A DNA stretch of 64,000 nucleotides from Magnaporthiopsis rhizophila (GCA_003049465.1 PYSS01000013.1:210360-274359), one strand, 5' to 3'; counted from the stretch's first letter, positions 22,487-35,600 are shown. The notes: generated by a model not told the origin, from the letters alone. Numbers and translations: made by a program.

Positions 22487-23930
22487 ATGGTCACCTTCGA
22501 GGAGAGCCTGCCCAACGGGGCCGCGTGCCCTGTGCTCAAGATCAAGGACACGACCGATGTCGTTGTTGGAATTTCCGGATGCAGCGGCAGCGGCAAGTCG
22601 ACTCTGACGGCGATTCTGCACTTCATATTCGAGCGAGCCATCAAGAATGGCCTCTCCAACGGCAATGGCCCCCCAGCCATCGTCACAGTGCTTTGCGACT
22701 CGCACTTCATCCCCAAGCCCGAGTGTCCTAGGACTCACTTTAGGCCCGTCTTCCCTGGCGACGTCTACGTCATGAGCGGCCTGCCCGAGTACACCCACCC
22801 AGGCGTCTTCGAGTGTCCCGATACCGACACCCCCCTCGCCCTAGATTACCCCCGGATGTGCGACACACTCGAGACAGAGTTTGGCACCGCGGCCTACAAG
22901 GAGAAGCAGCAGAAATTCCAGCTCCAGCAACAAAAGAAGGAAGACGACTACTGCCAGCAGCAGATTCTCAAGTTGAAGAGCCGGATTCGCAGCGGCAGCA
23001 CCATTGGCGGTAACCTCCCGGCCGGCACCCTGCAAGAGGCCCTGCGGCTTATTCAGGCCTCAGCTTCCTATCAGCTATCTCTGAACCGTAAGATCGGCTT
23101 CCAGGGTCTCATCTTCCGTGCCGATAACCCTTCTGGCGACGGGGTGCAGCCGAACGGAGCAGCCGATGGTGGCCAAAATGGCAACGGCCATGTGGCCGTC
23201 AACGGCAGCGCCGGTCAAGAAAACAAGCCCCCTAGCAAGCAGAAGGAAGGCAGTGTGGCTGTGTCTTGCCGCCTCGCCCTCGTCGAGGGATTCTTGCTAT
23301 ACCCCTCCGATATTAACGACCCGTCGACCAGCTGGGGAAAGGCCCTCGCCACGGCGACTGAGCCCCAGGTGAAGGAGAATCTCCGTCATGCTAAGAAACT
23401 CTGCGACTGCCTCGACCTGCGACTGTACATGCCGCTAGACCGCGCCACGGCCCGTCACAGGCGCCTCAACCGCCCTCATTACGTGGATACCATCGCCCTC
23501 GAGGGCGGTGGTAGACAGCCAGGCCAGTCCTGGAAGACGGAGGGTTACTTTGACGATGTTGCCTGGTAAGCCAAGCTGTGACTATAGGTCCCCCCTGGCC
23601 CCGCGCATGTCTTAGCCTTGAAATGCCACTTCGGCGTTATACACTTTGGCGGTTGAGACCATTGACGTGCATGCGACAAAACTTAGGCCCAACCACGAAC
23701 GTTTCCATCGGCATCTTTTTACCGAGGAGATCCAGAAGACCTACACGGACTTTGATCCCCAGGAAGGCGGTCAGGCCATGGGCTGCATCATCAGGGGTGA
23801 CCGAGACGCGGATCTTGCCAGGACGGTCATGTGGGCCGTCCGGCAGATCCTCAACCATCTTGAGGAGAGGGAGCAAGCTGCGCGCTCGCAGTTTCTTGCC
23901 GCGAAGCTGCCGTCCATGCGGCCGTCCTGA
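22487..23930 (+). CDS. NRK1: nicotinamide riboside kinase-like P-loop kinase
   Basis: It probably phosphorylates nicotinamide riboside (or a related nucleoside) in NAD salvage. The exons are 22487-23565 and 23687-23930, giving 440 residues, longer than the roughly 200-240 residues of yeast and human Nrk. The Walker A loop is GISGCSGSGKST (about 29-40). Further Nrk/uridine-kinase features are LVEGFLLY, a lid-like LDRATARHRR stretch, and the C-terminal EGYFDDVAWPNHERFHRHLF, the counterpart of the family's GYF-x-VWP block. The extra length comes from a Gln/Lys-rich helical insert (about 135-165) and a Gly/Asn-rich loop (about 220-250). The intron is read from a phase-2 junction restoring Trp-Pro. 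The start is the ATG in GCCATGG at 22487. Substrate is inferred. Confidence 0.8.
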
Positions 23931-24420
23931 AAAGGTATCACATATGATGCTCTGGCGGGACGGGCTAGTTATCACTCCTTGATGATATGTATATATATAC
24001 ATGTGCCCATACTTCCCAACTTGCGCGCTGTTATGTTTGCTACCTACTTTCTTCTTCCCCTCTTTCGGAGTGTCCTTGATAGGGTTTGGTATCTTTTCTT
24101 TTTCTCGGATATGCATGGCTCAGTAACGCGCGCAAGGGCGCAAACATATTGGGCGGCAGTTCTTCTCTTGATCGGCTCGGACTAGCCCATTGTAACGAAC
24201 CTAGGTAGTTCGGAACAACGGCTTCATCAATGCGCATACTCGACTTGATATTCTGAGGAATCCGCTCGTCTGGACCTGGGTTGTAGGCTCCGCAGGAATA
24301 GGAGCGCAATACCTATCTAGGTAGCAAAAAGGTCCATAAACACCAAGTTCTACTAGCCCGGACTCTATATATGTGTTTTTTTCTCCTTGGGCAGCTGGTG
24401 AACGGTTGTTCTTTTTTTCC

Positions 24421-24487
<67 letters not shown>

Positions 24488-25006
24488 NTTTTTTTTTTTT
24501 TTTTTTTTTTTTCTTTTTTTTCTTCTTTTTTTTTTCTTGAATGTCTAGGTATCGCGTACGCAACTCGGCAAATTTGACGGCATTGAGGATTCAGCATTTC
24601 TTCTTGATCGGGATACGCATGCGTCATCACATATCTACGAGCTGAGAGGGGGAAAAAAAAATAATGACCATGGCACCAAAATGCAAATGTGAACCGTCAA
24701 AGTGATCAAAACGCAATAAAAAGATTTCTACATGGCAAGCAGACGGTATCTAGGTAGGTAGTGAACGTCAGTGCCGACGTGCCCGCGCTTCGTCGCTCAT
24801 ATTCCACCCGCCATCCTCCAATTGGATTGGCGGCCCGCAGTTAAGACCTAAAGTCGAATGTGCTTTTTTCGCATCCGTTTCGCCATAAGTGTTAGGTAGA
24901 GAAAGCAGGACCTTGGCCACAGGGCCAATAATAGAGCTTATCCGACGAGCGAAGCCGTAGAGAGAGAGCATCGAGAGTGTCGTCAACCATCGCCACCAAG
25001 AGCCGT
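23931..25006. other. convergent intergenic region with many CTAGGTA motifs
   Basis: The 3' ends of the kinase gene (+) and EF2 (-) face each other here. The stretch has at least four CTAGGTA-type motifs (about 24,199-24,208, 24,311-24,325, 24,544-24,554 and 24,747-24,763), and the long T tract listed separately. A TGTATATATATACATG stretch at about 23,986-24,003 may belong to the kinase 3' end signal. No gene seen. Confidence 0.6.
24409..24537. repeat. long T-rich homopolymer containing the only ambiguous base
   Basis: About 130 nt of nearly pure T contain a few C interruptions and one undetermined base (N) at 24,488. The tract is probably unstable, and the N suggests that its length was not resolved in the assembly. 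Confidence 0.97.
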
Positions 25007-28000
25007 TTATAGCTTGTCGTAGTACTGCGGGGTTGATATTGATAGTTAGCATGCGAAATTCTGATGACGAAAATATCAAATCGGGGGAAATATCCAAGAT
25101 CACTCACGTTCTCGACACCGGGAACCTCGGGCTTGAGACCCTTCCGCTTGCGGGTACCCTGGACAACCAGTCCGGTCTTGGAGGTGGGGTCCAGCGGCGA
25201 GCCACCGGGCAGGACCTGCCAGTGGTCGAAGACGGACTGAGGGAAGGCCTGGCCCGAGGTGCCGGCACGCAGGTCGGCGTTGAAGCCGAAGGACTCCAGG
25301 ACGGGCAGGTAGGCCTTGATGGTGAACAGGGGAGTGCCGGGGCGCTGCTCCTCGGCGAAGACGTGACCACGGCGGCGGGTGAGGACACTGTAGCAGCCGC
25401 CCATGGCCTGCTCGGGAACCTGGATCTCGACCAGGAAGACGGGCTCCAGGATGGCGGGCTTGGCCAGCAGGGTCGAAGCGTACAGGACACGGCGGGTGGT
25501 GGGCATCAGCTGACCGGCGCCACGGTGGATGGCATCGGCGTGCAGGGTAACATCGAGAATGTTGAAGCGGATACCGCGCATGGGCTCCTCGGCGATGACA
25601 CCCTCGCGCGAGGCCCACTGGAAACCGGAGACGACAGAGTCCTTGATTTCGTTGAGGTACTGCACGGCCTTGGTCTGGTCGACCAGTAGGTTGGGGCCGT
25701 TGGTGTCGGGGCCGAAGGTCCAGATCTTGCGGGCGTCGGTGACGTCCCAGCCGTGCTCGTCGGCCAGGATGCGGGCACGAGCCTTGAAGTCGTCGCGGGG
25801 GGTGATCTTGCCGTCGTCGATGAGGCCGGCCAGCTCCTCGCCCAGGGGCTCGGCAACCATGTACAGACGGTTGTGCTTGTTGGGCGACTTGGACAGGGCA
25901 GTCATGCTCGACTTCTCCTCAACGGTCTCACGGTACTGGACGACGGGGTCCGAGATGATGAGGGGCACACCGGCGTGGTCCTCCTCGAGGTCCTTGAGGC
26001 AAATCTCCAGGTGCAGCTCACCGGCGCCGGCAACGATGTGCTCACCCGAGGGCGAGGTGAAGGTCAGGACGCAGGGGTCCGACTTGGACAGACGCTTCAG
26101 ACCCTCAACCAGCTTGGGCAGGTCCTGGGCGTTCTTGACCTGGACACCCTGCTGCACGACGGGCGAGACGGAGAACTTCATGACCTTGAGGTTGTGGGCA
26201 GTCTCGCTGGTGGTCAGGGTACCTGACTTGAGCAGGAACTGGTCGATACCGACCAGACCGACAATGTTGCCGGCGGGCATGTCGTCGATGGGCTCGACCT
26301 TGCCGCCCATCATGAGCACGGTACGCTGGACGGCCTTGATGAAGAGGTCCTCCTTCTTGCCGGGCTGGTAGTTGGGTCCCTGGATGCGGACCTTGAGGCC
26401 AGAGCGGACGGTACCCGAGAAGACACGGCCGAAGGCGTAGAAACGACCCTTATCCGAGGTTGGCACCATCTTGGAGACGTAAAGCATGAGGGGACCCTTG
26501 GGGTCGCAGTCACGGATGGCAATAGCGGACTCGTCATCCGGGGGACCCTCGTAGAGGGACTCGGCACGGTACTTCTGGGCCGTGACGGGCGACGGGAGGT
26601 GAAGAATCATCATCTCCAGCAGGGAGTCGGCGGCGGGCAGGAAAGTGCGCATGACAGCCTTGAGCAGCTGCTTGCCCTCCTTGTCCTTGTCCTCGGCGGG
26701 GAGCTTGAGGTTGAGCTTCTCGAGCAGGGCGGCGACCTCGTCCTTCTTGAAGTTCATGACGGCCGCGAAGATGCGGAAGATGGGGTCCAGGATGAACTGG
26801 TTGAAGGCACGCTCAAGGGGCTTGCCGTCGTGGGTGGCCTTGTTGGTCCACTTCTTGGTATGGGGGTTGAAGTAGTTGTCGCCCTGGGAAAGTCAAAGGC
26901 GAGTTAGTCAATGATACTAGAGTTGGCTGTATGGCTGGCGGGTGGCTGCCCGGCTGGATGCTCGACTCACCCACAGACGCTCCATCATCTTGTTGCGGTC
27001 GACGCCAAACTTCTTGGCGTAGCGGACAGCGAATTGGCGGATGGTGAAGGCCCAGCCGTGCAGACCGGAACCGAAGGCGACGGTACCCTTATCGGGGTAG
27101 ACCTGGAGGTCACCCAGCGACTTGTCCAGGTAGGTGGAGATGATGACGTTGACCGACTCAATGGTACGAGAGAAGGACTGGTACAGATCCTCCTTTTCAA
27201 CCTGCAGCTCGAGCAGGGCGCGGTCGACCTTGTTGATGATGATGACAGGCTTGATGCGCTCACCAAGGGCCTGACGCAGCACAGTCTCGGTCTGGACGCA
27301 GACACCCTCGACGGTGTCGACGACAACCAGGGCGCCATCGGTGACACGGAGGGCAGCGGTAACCTCGGAGGAGAAGTCAACGTGGCCGGGCGAGTCGATT
27401 AGGTTGATCAGGAAGTCGTTGCCGTCAACCTTTTGGCCGACAATGTCCTTCAGGTCGTCGTCGGAGGGCAGGTTGCCGTACAGAGAGATGGCGGTAGACT
27501 TGATGGTGATACCGCGCTCCTGCTCATCTGCACGCGTGTCGGTTGCACGCTGGTCTCCTGCTTTCGCGGTGGAGATGATACCCGCCTTGGCCAGCAGGGA
27601 ATCGGTGAGGGTCGACTTGCCGTGGTCGACGTGGGCGATGACGGACATGTTACGGACATTGGTAGGCTTGTCCATAAGCGCCCGGATCTCGTCAATCGTG
27701 ACTGTTTGCAGTTAGATATGTCAGCACCAATAATGGCATGCGGAGGTGGATAGCAGCAGGCTGTGGCTCCCACGGCGGCGACTTCCAAACGGCGCAACCG
27801 ACCCCATCCCGTCTTAGCCCCGGCCGCCCCCCGTCCATCGCTGCAGGGTGTTGCCGGGGATCGGGGTGGCGGGACAGAAGGTCGGAGGGCGGGACGGGGG
27901 GTGTGCTGGTCCGCCGCGGTAGACCACAGCTGCTGCGCCCAATGTGACCATGCTCCTAGACATAAGATAACTTCGGAAGGTATTTTGGCGGCAGGTGTAC

Positions 28001-28406
28001 ATACAGCTGCCGGGAGAGACATGTTAGCATGGGTGCCGGACCTAAGGCTTCTTTATCTCCGGGTCGGGTGGTTCGGAGCAAGCAAGCTGCAAGCCGAGCT
28101 TCTTCCAGACAGTTAGGGTGGGCAGGAAGGTGAAAGGGTGCAAGGTCCATGTCCTCCAAGCCGTCCAGGGAAAGAGTAAAGCAAAGGAAGTGGGTATTGC
28201 GCGGCGGCCGCCCTTCTCCTCCTCCTCTTCTCTCTCCTGTCACTCCAAGCTCGCGCCGCGTCTCAGGTGAGGAGGGGTTGGTAGCAGGGCCGGCGCAGCG
28301 CGCCCATGGGAGATGAAGGCGAAGAAGGGCAAAAACGGGAACGGGCCGGGGGACTGGCAACAGCAGCCAGCAAGAAAGAGAAAAGAAGCCCAACTTACTT
28401 CACCAT
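25007..28406 (-). CDS. EFT1: translation elongation factor 2
   Basis: This GTPase drives ribosomal translocation. The exons on the minus strand are 28406-28399, 28006-28005 (2 nt), 27701-26971, 26883-25108 and 25024-25007, giving 844 residues, the size usual for fungal EF2. The G domain shows AHVDHGKST, the switch region ERGITIKSTAISL (site of the inhibitory Thr phosphorylation known in EF2), DSPGHVDF and NKVDR. The diphthamide loop near the C-terminus is DVTLHADAIHRGAGQ. The last exon supplies only YYDKL and the stop. The N-terminus MVNFTIDEIRALMDKPTN is obtained only if the 2-nt exon CT is included; without it the frame stops after five codons. The other introns have good GTGAGT donors and CAG acceptors. 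Codon bias is strongly towards C-ending codons, as expected for an abundant protein. Confidence 0.96.
28005..28006 (-). other. 2-nt microexon of EF2
   Basis: On the minus strand the sequence reads CCCGGCAG|CT|GTATGT. Upstream lies a perfect ATGCTAACATG branch region and a pyrimidine-rich stretch, so both the acceptor and the donor are canonical. Exon 1 ends ATG GTG AA and exon 3 begins TC ACG ATT. Adding CT gives AAC TTC, that is Asn-Phe, completing the conserved EF2 start. The introns on either side are 392 nt (28398-28007) and 303 nt (28004-27702). Confidence 0.8.
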
Positions 28407-29641
28407 TTTGGCGGTATTGTAGTCGCTCGACGACCTCCTAAAATGGTTTCCTGGTGGTTTGGCGGGTGTGAGGAGGAGAGAAGGAACAGGTTGCGGAGCG
28501 GGGCACCCAAGTGGGAGAAATTTTTATTATCAGAGCAGAGTTGCGCCGCGGCGGGGTTGCAGCAGGAACCTCCGTCCCGCTTTGGTTTTTTCTTTCTTTT
28601 CTTAATTTTTTTTTTCTCCCTCTGCTGACAAAATTGGAAATAAAGTGGCGACTCGTTTCGGGGCAGGCAGGTTACAGTCTTTTTTTTGTCTCGGGCACCG
28701 AACTGCTTTTGCCTCTTGACTTGCAAGCTAGTTGATAGTGAGAAAAAGCAATTCGATGGAGTCGGCGGGCTGGACAAGCAGACGCGGAGAGGCCAACAAA
28801 TATGTAGTAAGTTCGCAGATGAGGGAAAAAAAACCGGGGATGGGGAGGCAAGGCACGGCCTCTTCTCCTTCTCCCTCGTCCTCGTCCTCTTTATTTTTAT
28901 TTTTATTTTTCCTGTTTCCTTGCCTCTCCTAGCGTTGAACGTCGCGGTTGGATGGCGGGACAAGCTCCCCCTGCTCCTCGCGCCACCAAACGGCTGTTGT
29001 TTTGGTGAACCCCGCCTTTTGGGGTCCAAATGGTGGGCTGCGTCAGTCACCCCGCCCTGGCCCTTTGGGCGCTCTGACTGAGGGTTCGGCCCTAGCTAGC
29101 GCCGGAACCCCCGTGCTTTGGGTTTTGCGTCACCACTTGGGCGGCGTCGTCCCATATTTCCCGTTGCTCACGTCCGAAGCTGAGGTGCTCACCTAGATGC
29201 AGTTCCCGGTTGACTCAGTCGGTGAACTATTGGCTGACCCCCATCGCCTGCTTACTGCAACCCGAAGACTCGATTTCTGTTGCAATTTCACCTTTTTGTC
29301 TCCCCACAGGATACAGGAGCATGATACTATGCAAATCGAGTTGTGTCGTCTATTTGTTTATCCAATCATCAGAATAACATGACCAAGTAAACTCAGAGTG
29401 CTGTCGCTCTCTGTTCCAGTATCGTAAATGCGCTTTCCAGCCTGCGCCATTAAAGTGGGGGCGGGGACGTTCCTGCGTGCTGGCTGCCCGGCCAATAGCC
29501 CCTGAATGCCGTCGAGACGACATGGAGAAAGAAACGACAGTCGCACTTGAAACTGTCATGCCGAGATATTATAATAGCAAACCTGGTGTACGGGTAAAAT
29601 AAATAGAAAAGAAATCAGAAAAAGAGTCAGGGAGCCCCGTC
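28407..29641. other. EF2 promoter and spacer to CSF1
   Basis: The region lies upstream of EF2 and downstream of the CSF1 stop (both on the minus strand). On the coding strand the first 600 nt upstream of EF2 are rich in A and G runs (T/C runs on +), usual for a highly expressed fungal promoter. A 216-codon open frame (29,050-28,400 -) is low-complexity and without domains. A TGACTCA heptamer occurs at 29,212-29,218. No gene identified. Confidence 0.55.
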
Positions 29642-32600
29642 TTATGACGTGCCCAGAATCCTCTTGTACGCATCCTCCACCTCGCCGGCCAGCTCGAGCA
29701 GCGACACAATCACTATCTGGTGCGTCAGGTTCGGCAGCCGGTCGCGGTGCAGCCCGATCCACTCGAGCGGCGGCGTAGCCTCGCCCATGTCGCGCAGCTG
29801 CGGCGTCTCGATGATCGGCGGCTCTAGCGGCGTGTACTCATACTTGCTCTGCGGCACGTGCACCTCGGCCGTGATCTTGTTCTTGTTGGCCGCCGCCTCG
29901 TTCTTTTCGTCGCCGCTCCCCTTGCCCTTGTCCCTGCTCTTGCCGTCGCCACTCTCGTCTGACGCCCCGGGTATGCCCGTGACCCGGATGGCCGGCAGCG
30001 CTAGCTCCCTGCCCGAGGCTAGCGCAAGCGTCTTGGAGTGGTTGGCCCACATGCCGCGTATGTAGCTCACCCGGCTGTAGTTCCACCCGACCTCGACCTT
30101 GCCCTCAAATGCGCTCTTGAAGATGTACTCGATGCGCCGCGACGACGGGTGCTGCCACGTCTGCATCACTGCCTCCACCCGCGGTACCTTTAGGATAGTG
30201 CCGCCTCGAGACCCTGTCGCCCGCAGCACCACGTCCTCCACCGACATGTCGCTCGCCGCTCCCGCCCCTGCTCCTCTGCTGCTGTGGGGGCCGCCGCCTA
30301 GGCTGTCGTGCCTGACCGCCGCGAGCCCGATCCGGAGCTGTCCCAGGGTGAGGCCGAGCATGCTGTGCACACGCTGCTCGCGCACGCTGGCCGCGAACCG
30401 GGCCTGCGTGTTGAGCGCCTCCATCTTGAACACCTGGTGGTCGCCAAACGTGCTGGGAAACACACCCAGGTTGAGCGCCTTGAGCGTCACCACCACGTCG
30501 GTGTCCAGCGAGATGGGCGCCTTGGAGAGCCCGTCCTCGTCCGGCTTCTTGGGTATCGTCAGCCGCTTGACCACCTCTGGCATTGCCGACGACCGCCTGC
30601 GCGTGAACTTCTCGATCTCCCGCACCGACGCCTCAAAGTTGGTCCGCCGCTCCTGCACCAGCTTCTGGAACGCTTGGTATAGTGCCACACCCTGCGCCGC
30701 TGACGACGTCGTCCCGTAGACCTGTACCGCGTCGCCGTCGAAGCTCGCCACGAGCCGGTCGCCGCCACCGTCCAGGCTGCGCCGCACGTTGTACATCAAA
30801 AACTCCATCTTGGCGATGTCCGCTACGAGGAAGGCCTGGTAGTCGAACGCCGCCTTGACTCGGAATTGGCTGAAGCCGATGGACGCCTGGACCAGCGGCG
30901 TCTCGTTGAGCGCCTGCTCCCGCTCCGGCCACTGGATTGACGTCCGGAGTTTGAAGTCCTGCATGGCCACAAAGCCGCTCATGCGTCCGGCACTGTCCAC
31001 CCCGATCCTTTGAAACCCGAGGCAGAGGTTCTGCTCCCAGTCCGACGTCTTCTTGGACGAGATCCAGAATTCGGTGATGGAAAAGACGGACTTTCCGATC
31101 GCCTGACCAAGGTCTACGTTGATATCGAGCGCGCTGATGGAGATGGTGGCTGTCCACGGGAAGGCTGTTGTGCCAGCCACCTGCTGATACCGCTGCACCA
31201 GGTGGCCCTGTGACGTCTCCGTCAGCAGCTTGGCCGCCACCGGCGACGCTGAGGTTGCCTGTGCGCTTCCAGCCGCCCTCGAGGGGCGGGGCATCCAGAT
31301 CTCGCGGAAGAGCAAAAAGTCTTGTAGCTGCTTGGCGTTGATAGCCACCTTCATAGGGCTGACCTTCAGGATAGCAGATACGCCGCTGATGCCACTGACG
31401 TGCTTGCTGTTCATTAACGAGAAGACGATTGAGTCGACCTCAAACCTGCCCGTGGACTCGCGCGAGTATACGTGCTGCACCGACGCCTGGATGTTACTGA
31501 ACGCCCCTGATATGGCAAGGAAGTTTCCTTGCTCCACCGACCGGACCGTGTTGGCGGTGAAGTAGATGTCCTCGAAGCTAGCCGTAGCGGCCACTCGGGC
31601 AATGGGCTGACAGCTGAGCGAGAACTCTTGCCGGTCGATGCGAAGGCCGAGGTTCAGCTTGACACGACCAAGCACGGCACTCGGATCTGCAGTGAGAAGG
31701 ATGCTGTCCTCGAGCTTGGAGTCTTCCCTGGATCCGGCATTGGGCGCGCGCTCCGGACTGTGAACCTGGCCCCCCTCGTCGTCGCTCACCACCTCCTTGA
31801 TGCTGTCCGTGATATCCATGATCAGAGGCACGACCGAAGGGAAGAGTGTGTTGCTCGACGCGCCGATCTTGGTCTCTGCATACAGCGAGGGGTCGTCCCT
31901 GCCGTTGTCTCGATACTCGAGCTTCAGCGCCAGGTTTGGCGTCCTGAGCACGGTGCCGCTACTGGCCTCGTCGCGGCCAAGCTGGCTGCGCCCGCCTTGT
32001 CCCTGATATGCTATCCAATCCTCGGCCGCCTTCTTGCCACTAATGCGAACTACTGCTCCAGCAAAGTCTGCGTCAACAAGTAGCGACTCGAGCCGCTTGC
32101 TGCCCAGAAGCGACCGGGTGCGTGCCGGCGTCTTCGCCTCCTCCTCTGCCTGCGGGCTAGGGTGATCGACATCTGGTCGCGGGGTTGCTGGGACCCAGTT
32201 CTCGGATGCCTGTTGAATGTTTTTGACGGACAGGGAGATGGAGTGATTCAGGTTGTCCGCTGGGATAATGAAACCCGATGTCAGGCGGATGTCGACCGAC
32301 TTGCCCACGGCTTGGAAAGCCAGGCGTCTTGCCTCTGCGGTTGAGACGTATGCTACACTGAAGACAACCTCGGGGAGAAGCGCCGAATTGGGCGATCGCA
32401 TTTTCCGGTCTTGAGTCGGCGAGATCATCTGGACCTGGAGATTCTCGATTGTGAGGCGCGCCGAGTTCCTCGTCCGTGTCCCGAACTCGATCCGCTGAAG
32501 TGTGAAGACGAGATCTTCCTTGCCGGGTGACAGTTCCTGCTGCGGTCCCAGGACCAGCCAGCAGATTTGGATGTCGCAAATCTCGAATGAGTAGACCATC

Positions 32601-35600
32601 GAAGTGAAGAACGACTCGATGATGTCCGATTCGTCGTCTGCCTCCTCGTCGTTGATCGCTATCCGCGGCCTGGACTGCCGCAGCTTTCGAAGGTACTCGC
32701 GCTCCCGAGTCGTGTCCAGATCCTTGATCTTGTCTCCCATATATCCGAGCGAGTCCACGAACGTGGATACAGTCTCGGGCGAGAGGACAACGTTGAAGCC
32801 GTTGCTGCTGACATTCAGCGATCGCTCCTCCCTGCCAGTCTCCAAAACTCTGGTTGTCGCCGTGACGAGCGCGCCGAACGCCACGCTTCCGCAGCTTGCC
32901 ATGGCTCCTGGCTTGCCTTTTTGGATCTCGAACGCGATTTTGCGCAGGTTGAAGTGTACCTCGGGGTTTTCCAGCACGCGGTTGTGCTGGTCAGCCTTGT
33001 TGGTCACTTCGAAATGTATGCGGTCGAGTAGGAAGGAGAGCTTGGCAATCGGGTCTTGCTCGGATCTCAGGGGCGTGTCTCCGAACACTTCCAAGCCAGC
33101 AAATGTGAGATGGGCCGAGTATGCCAAGGGCGAGCTTGAGCCTTGTTTGGTCTCGACCACGTCGTTGGACGACATGACCTCTGATCCGTCGTCGAAGATC
33201 TCGCTGACATGACCTTTGATGACCTGTACTTGCTCCTGGATGTCGTTGAGCGCGCTGGAGATCTCTGGCCGGTTGAGGGCTGACAACAGACTGTAGACGG
33301 CCGAGGCGTCCAGCTGGATGAGTTCAACCGAGGCGAACACGGTCGTCGTGTTGTCATTTTGGCCGATTAGGCTGGTAACACGACCGTTCGTTGGAGGGAT
33401 CTGCAGCAAGGAAACGCTCCGAGGTGTTTTATTCACGTTTATCTGCATCTCGTGGGAGTTTTCCTTGACGTCAAAGTCAAAGATGATTTCCCTTCCAGAG
33501 TTGGCAGCCACTGCTGCACGTGCGACTACTCCGGAGATATTGTAGGTTAGAGACCGGAGGAGAGGCAAGCTAATGCTGTACTCGTCGAGGAACAGGGCCA
33601 CGTTGACCCTGAAGTTGGAAAGCCTGTCTGCGATCTTCTTGTTGGAGGATACTGGCAATGACGGAACCGGCGATGATGGTGCTGTCGACGGCGTAGGGAG
33701 CTGGTGTTTTAACGCGTAAAGCTGAGCAACCTCGTCCCTGATGATGAGATCCAAGAGTTCCATTAGCACGATGGGATCTTGCTTGATAGCAAGCGATAGC
33801 CCATGGCTAGTCCCTGCGACTTTGATGGTATGTGAGTTGACAGTGTGAGAGGCCTGCAGCTCATGGGAGAAGAACATGCTGGGCCGGTCCAGCTGGAACA
33901 CCGTGATCACCTGGGAGTGGCTTCGGATTCTAGACGTCAATGAATCGCACCCAAGAATGAGGTTGGTGTCGGACGAGCCATTGATGCCGTGACCGGTAAG
34001 GAGGGAAGCCTTGAGCCCGGTGCTCGACACCCTGCTGTTCAAGTTGATGGTGTCTATCACGATGGCGCCCTGCTCGACCTCGAGAACGACGTGGATGACC
34101 TCAGCTGCAGTAGCTGTTGGAGCATTGCCGGCTTGCGGTGCCGACGCATTGGTGCCAGCCTTAACAGTCGACGCAAATGCTGTCTCCTGCGGCGGCTCGG
34201 TGGCTATACTGTTGACCTGCAGCTTCTTGTACAGCCGGAGGATGTCCTCTGCAAGCTCGCACAGTTCCCAGTTGAGAGATATGACCGCGTCTCCGCACAC
34301 GATACCAAGTACGGTGGGCGCCTTTGTACCCCCTGATGTTTTGGCATCTGGGTCCTCCGCGTGAGCACCTCTCTGTAGCCTCGCCGTGAGGTCGAGGAAC
34401 GCAATCTCATTCTGCTTTGGCCCAGGGTCCAGAGCTAGACGCGCTTGATGAATTCGTAGGACAGCCATGAGAGGAGGCTCAGGCATGGTCGGATCCGGCA
34501 GCTTCTCTGGCGGCCCGAAGACCTTGTTGATGAGGATGGACTTGGCCAGATCTTCTAGGTCCCAGCTTCTCCATTTCTGGAAGTATGCGAGCACTTGTTG
34601 CCGCGCATCTGTAGGAGCCTCAACGTTGCCTCCCAAACACTGCGACGCAATCTCTTCCTTGGCGTTGGGGTTCATCGTCGCCCATATCTGTCTCAGACGC
34701 ATCGCAAGTTTCCACGAGTCAAATGTGCGGAGGTGCTGGTCGGCAGAGCGGAGGGTTGCTGATGGACGCACAATGAAGCTCGGGTCCGGTGCCCCTAGGC
34801 CCTGGGCCGCAAGGCTGTAGATAAGGGATTTCAGCACTCGATCCTCTCTGCTCGCAGCAGTGGAGATTATGCCGCCCAATTCAGTCGCGAGTCGGTCTGT
34901 ACGGTGTACTAGCGACGCGATATACTCAATCTTTTCCGAGGATGTGTTTCCTTGGATGCGCCCAATATCGGCATCGATATAAGTGACGTCCCGGGACCCC
35001 ATCGAAACGATGACATGCTCAACCTTGCCAGAGACCGCGCACTGGGCGTTCTCGGCATCTCCAAGCTTCTCGGAGGCGGAAACCTCGATAGACCCAAGTC
35101 TCGTATGGAACGAGTGTCTCACATGCCTGGTCTCGGGCTTGAAAGCATCCTCCCAGCTGCTCTCAGTGCGCAGAGCCAGCGCCAGTTTCGCCAAGCAAAG
35201 GTCGTACTGATCTTGCTCTTCATGTGACGGAAGCGGCGAATCAAGACTCGAGGAGCTGACGAAGCGCAGGCTTGCTCTGGGGATCTTCAGGATGATGTCG
35301 CTGACGCTGCCTTTTGACATCTGATCCTTGTGCAGATCCATAAGGCCGTCCATGGCGCCGATTTGGAGCGTGTCCAAGATATCCTCCGGCTCGGTTGGCT
35401 GTATGGCCGTCAGTAAAGCCGCGATATAGCGCACCGAGGTTGGGTTTAGCGAGGCAGTGACCCCAGAAGGTGTTTCAACCAGGATGCTAGTGTGCGTGCG
35501 ATCCTCGTTGAGCATTTCCGGGTCGATATCACCCAGGTTAAACTCAGCTATCTCTGCGCTGCCATCTTCACTCTCCGTCTCAACACTCGGAAACGCGGAG

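Noticed and set aside
25529..26371. 280-codon frame and other long frames antisense to EF2
   Set aside because: Strong C-ending codon bias on the EF2 strand removes stops on the other strand; the residues show no domain.
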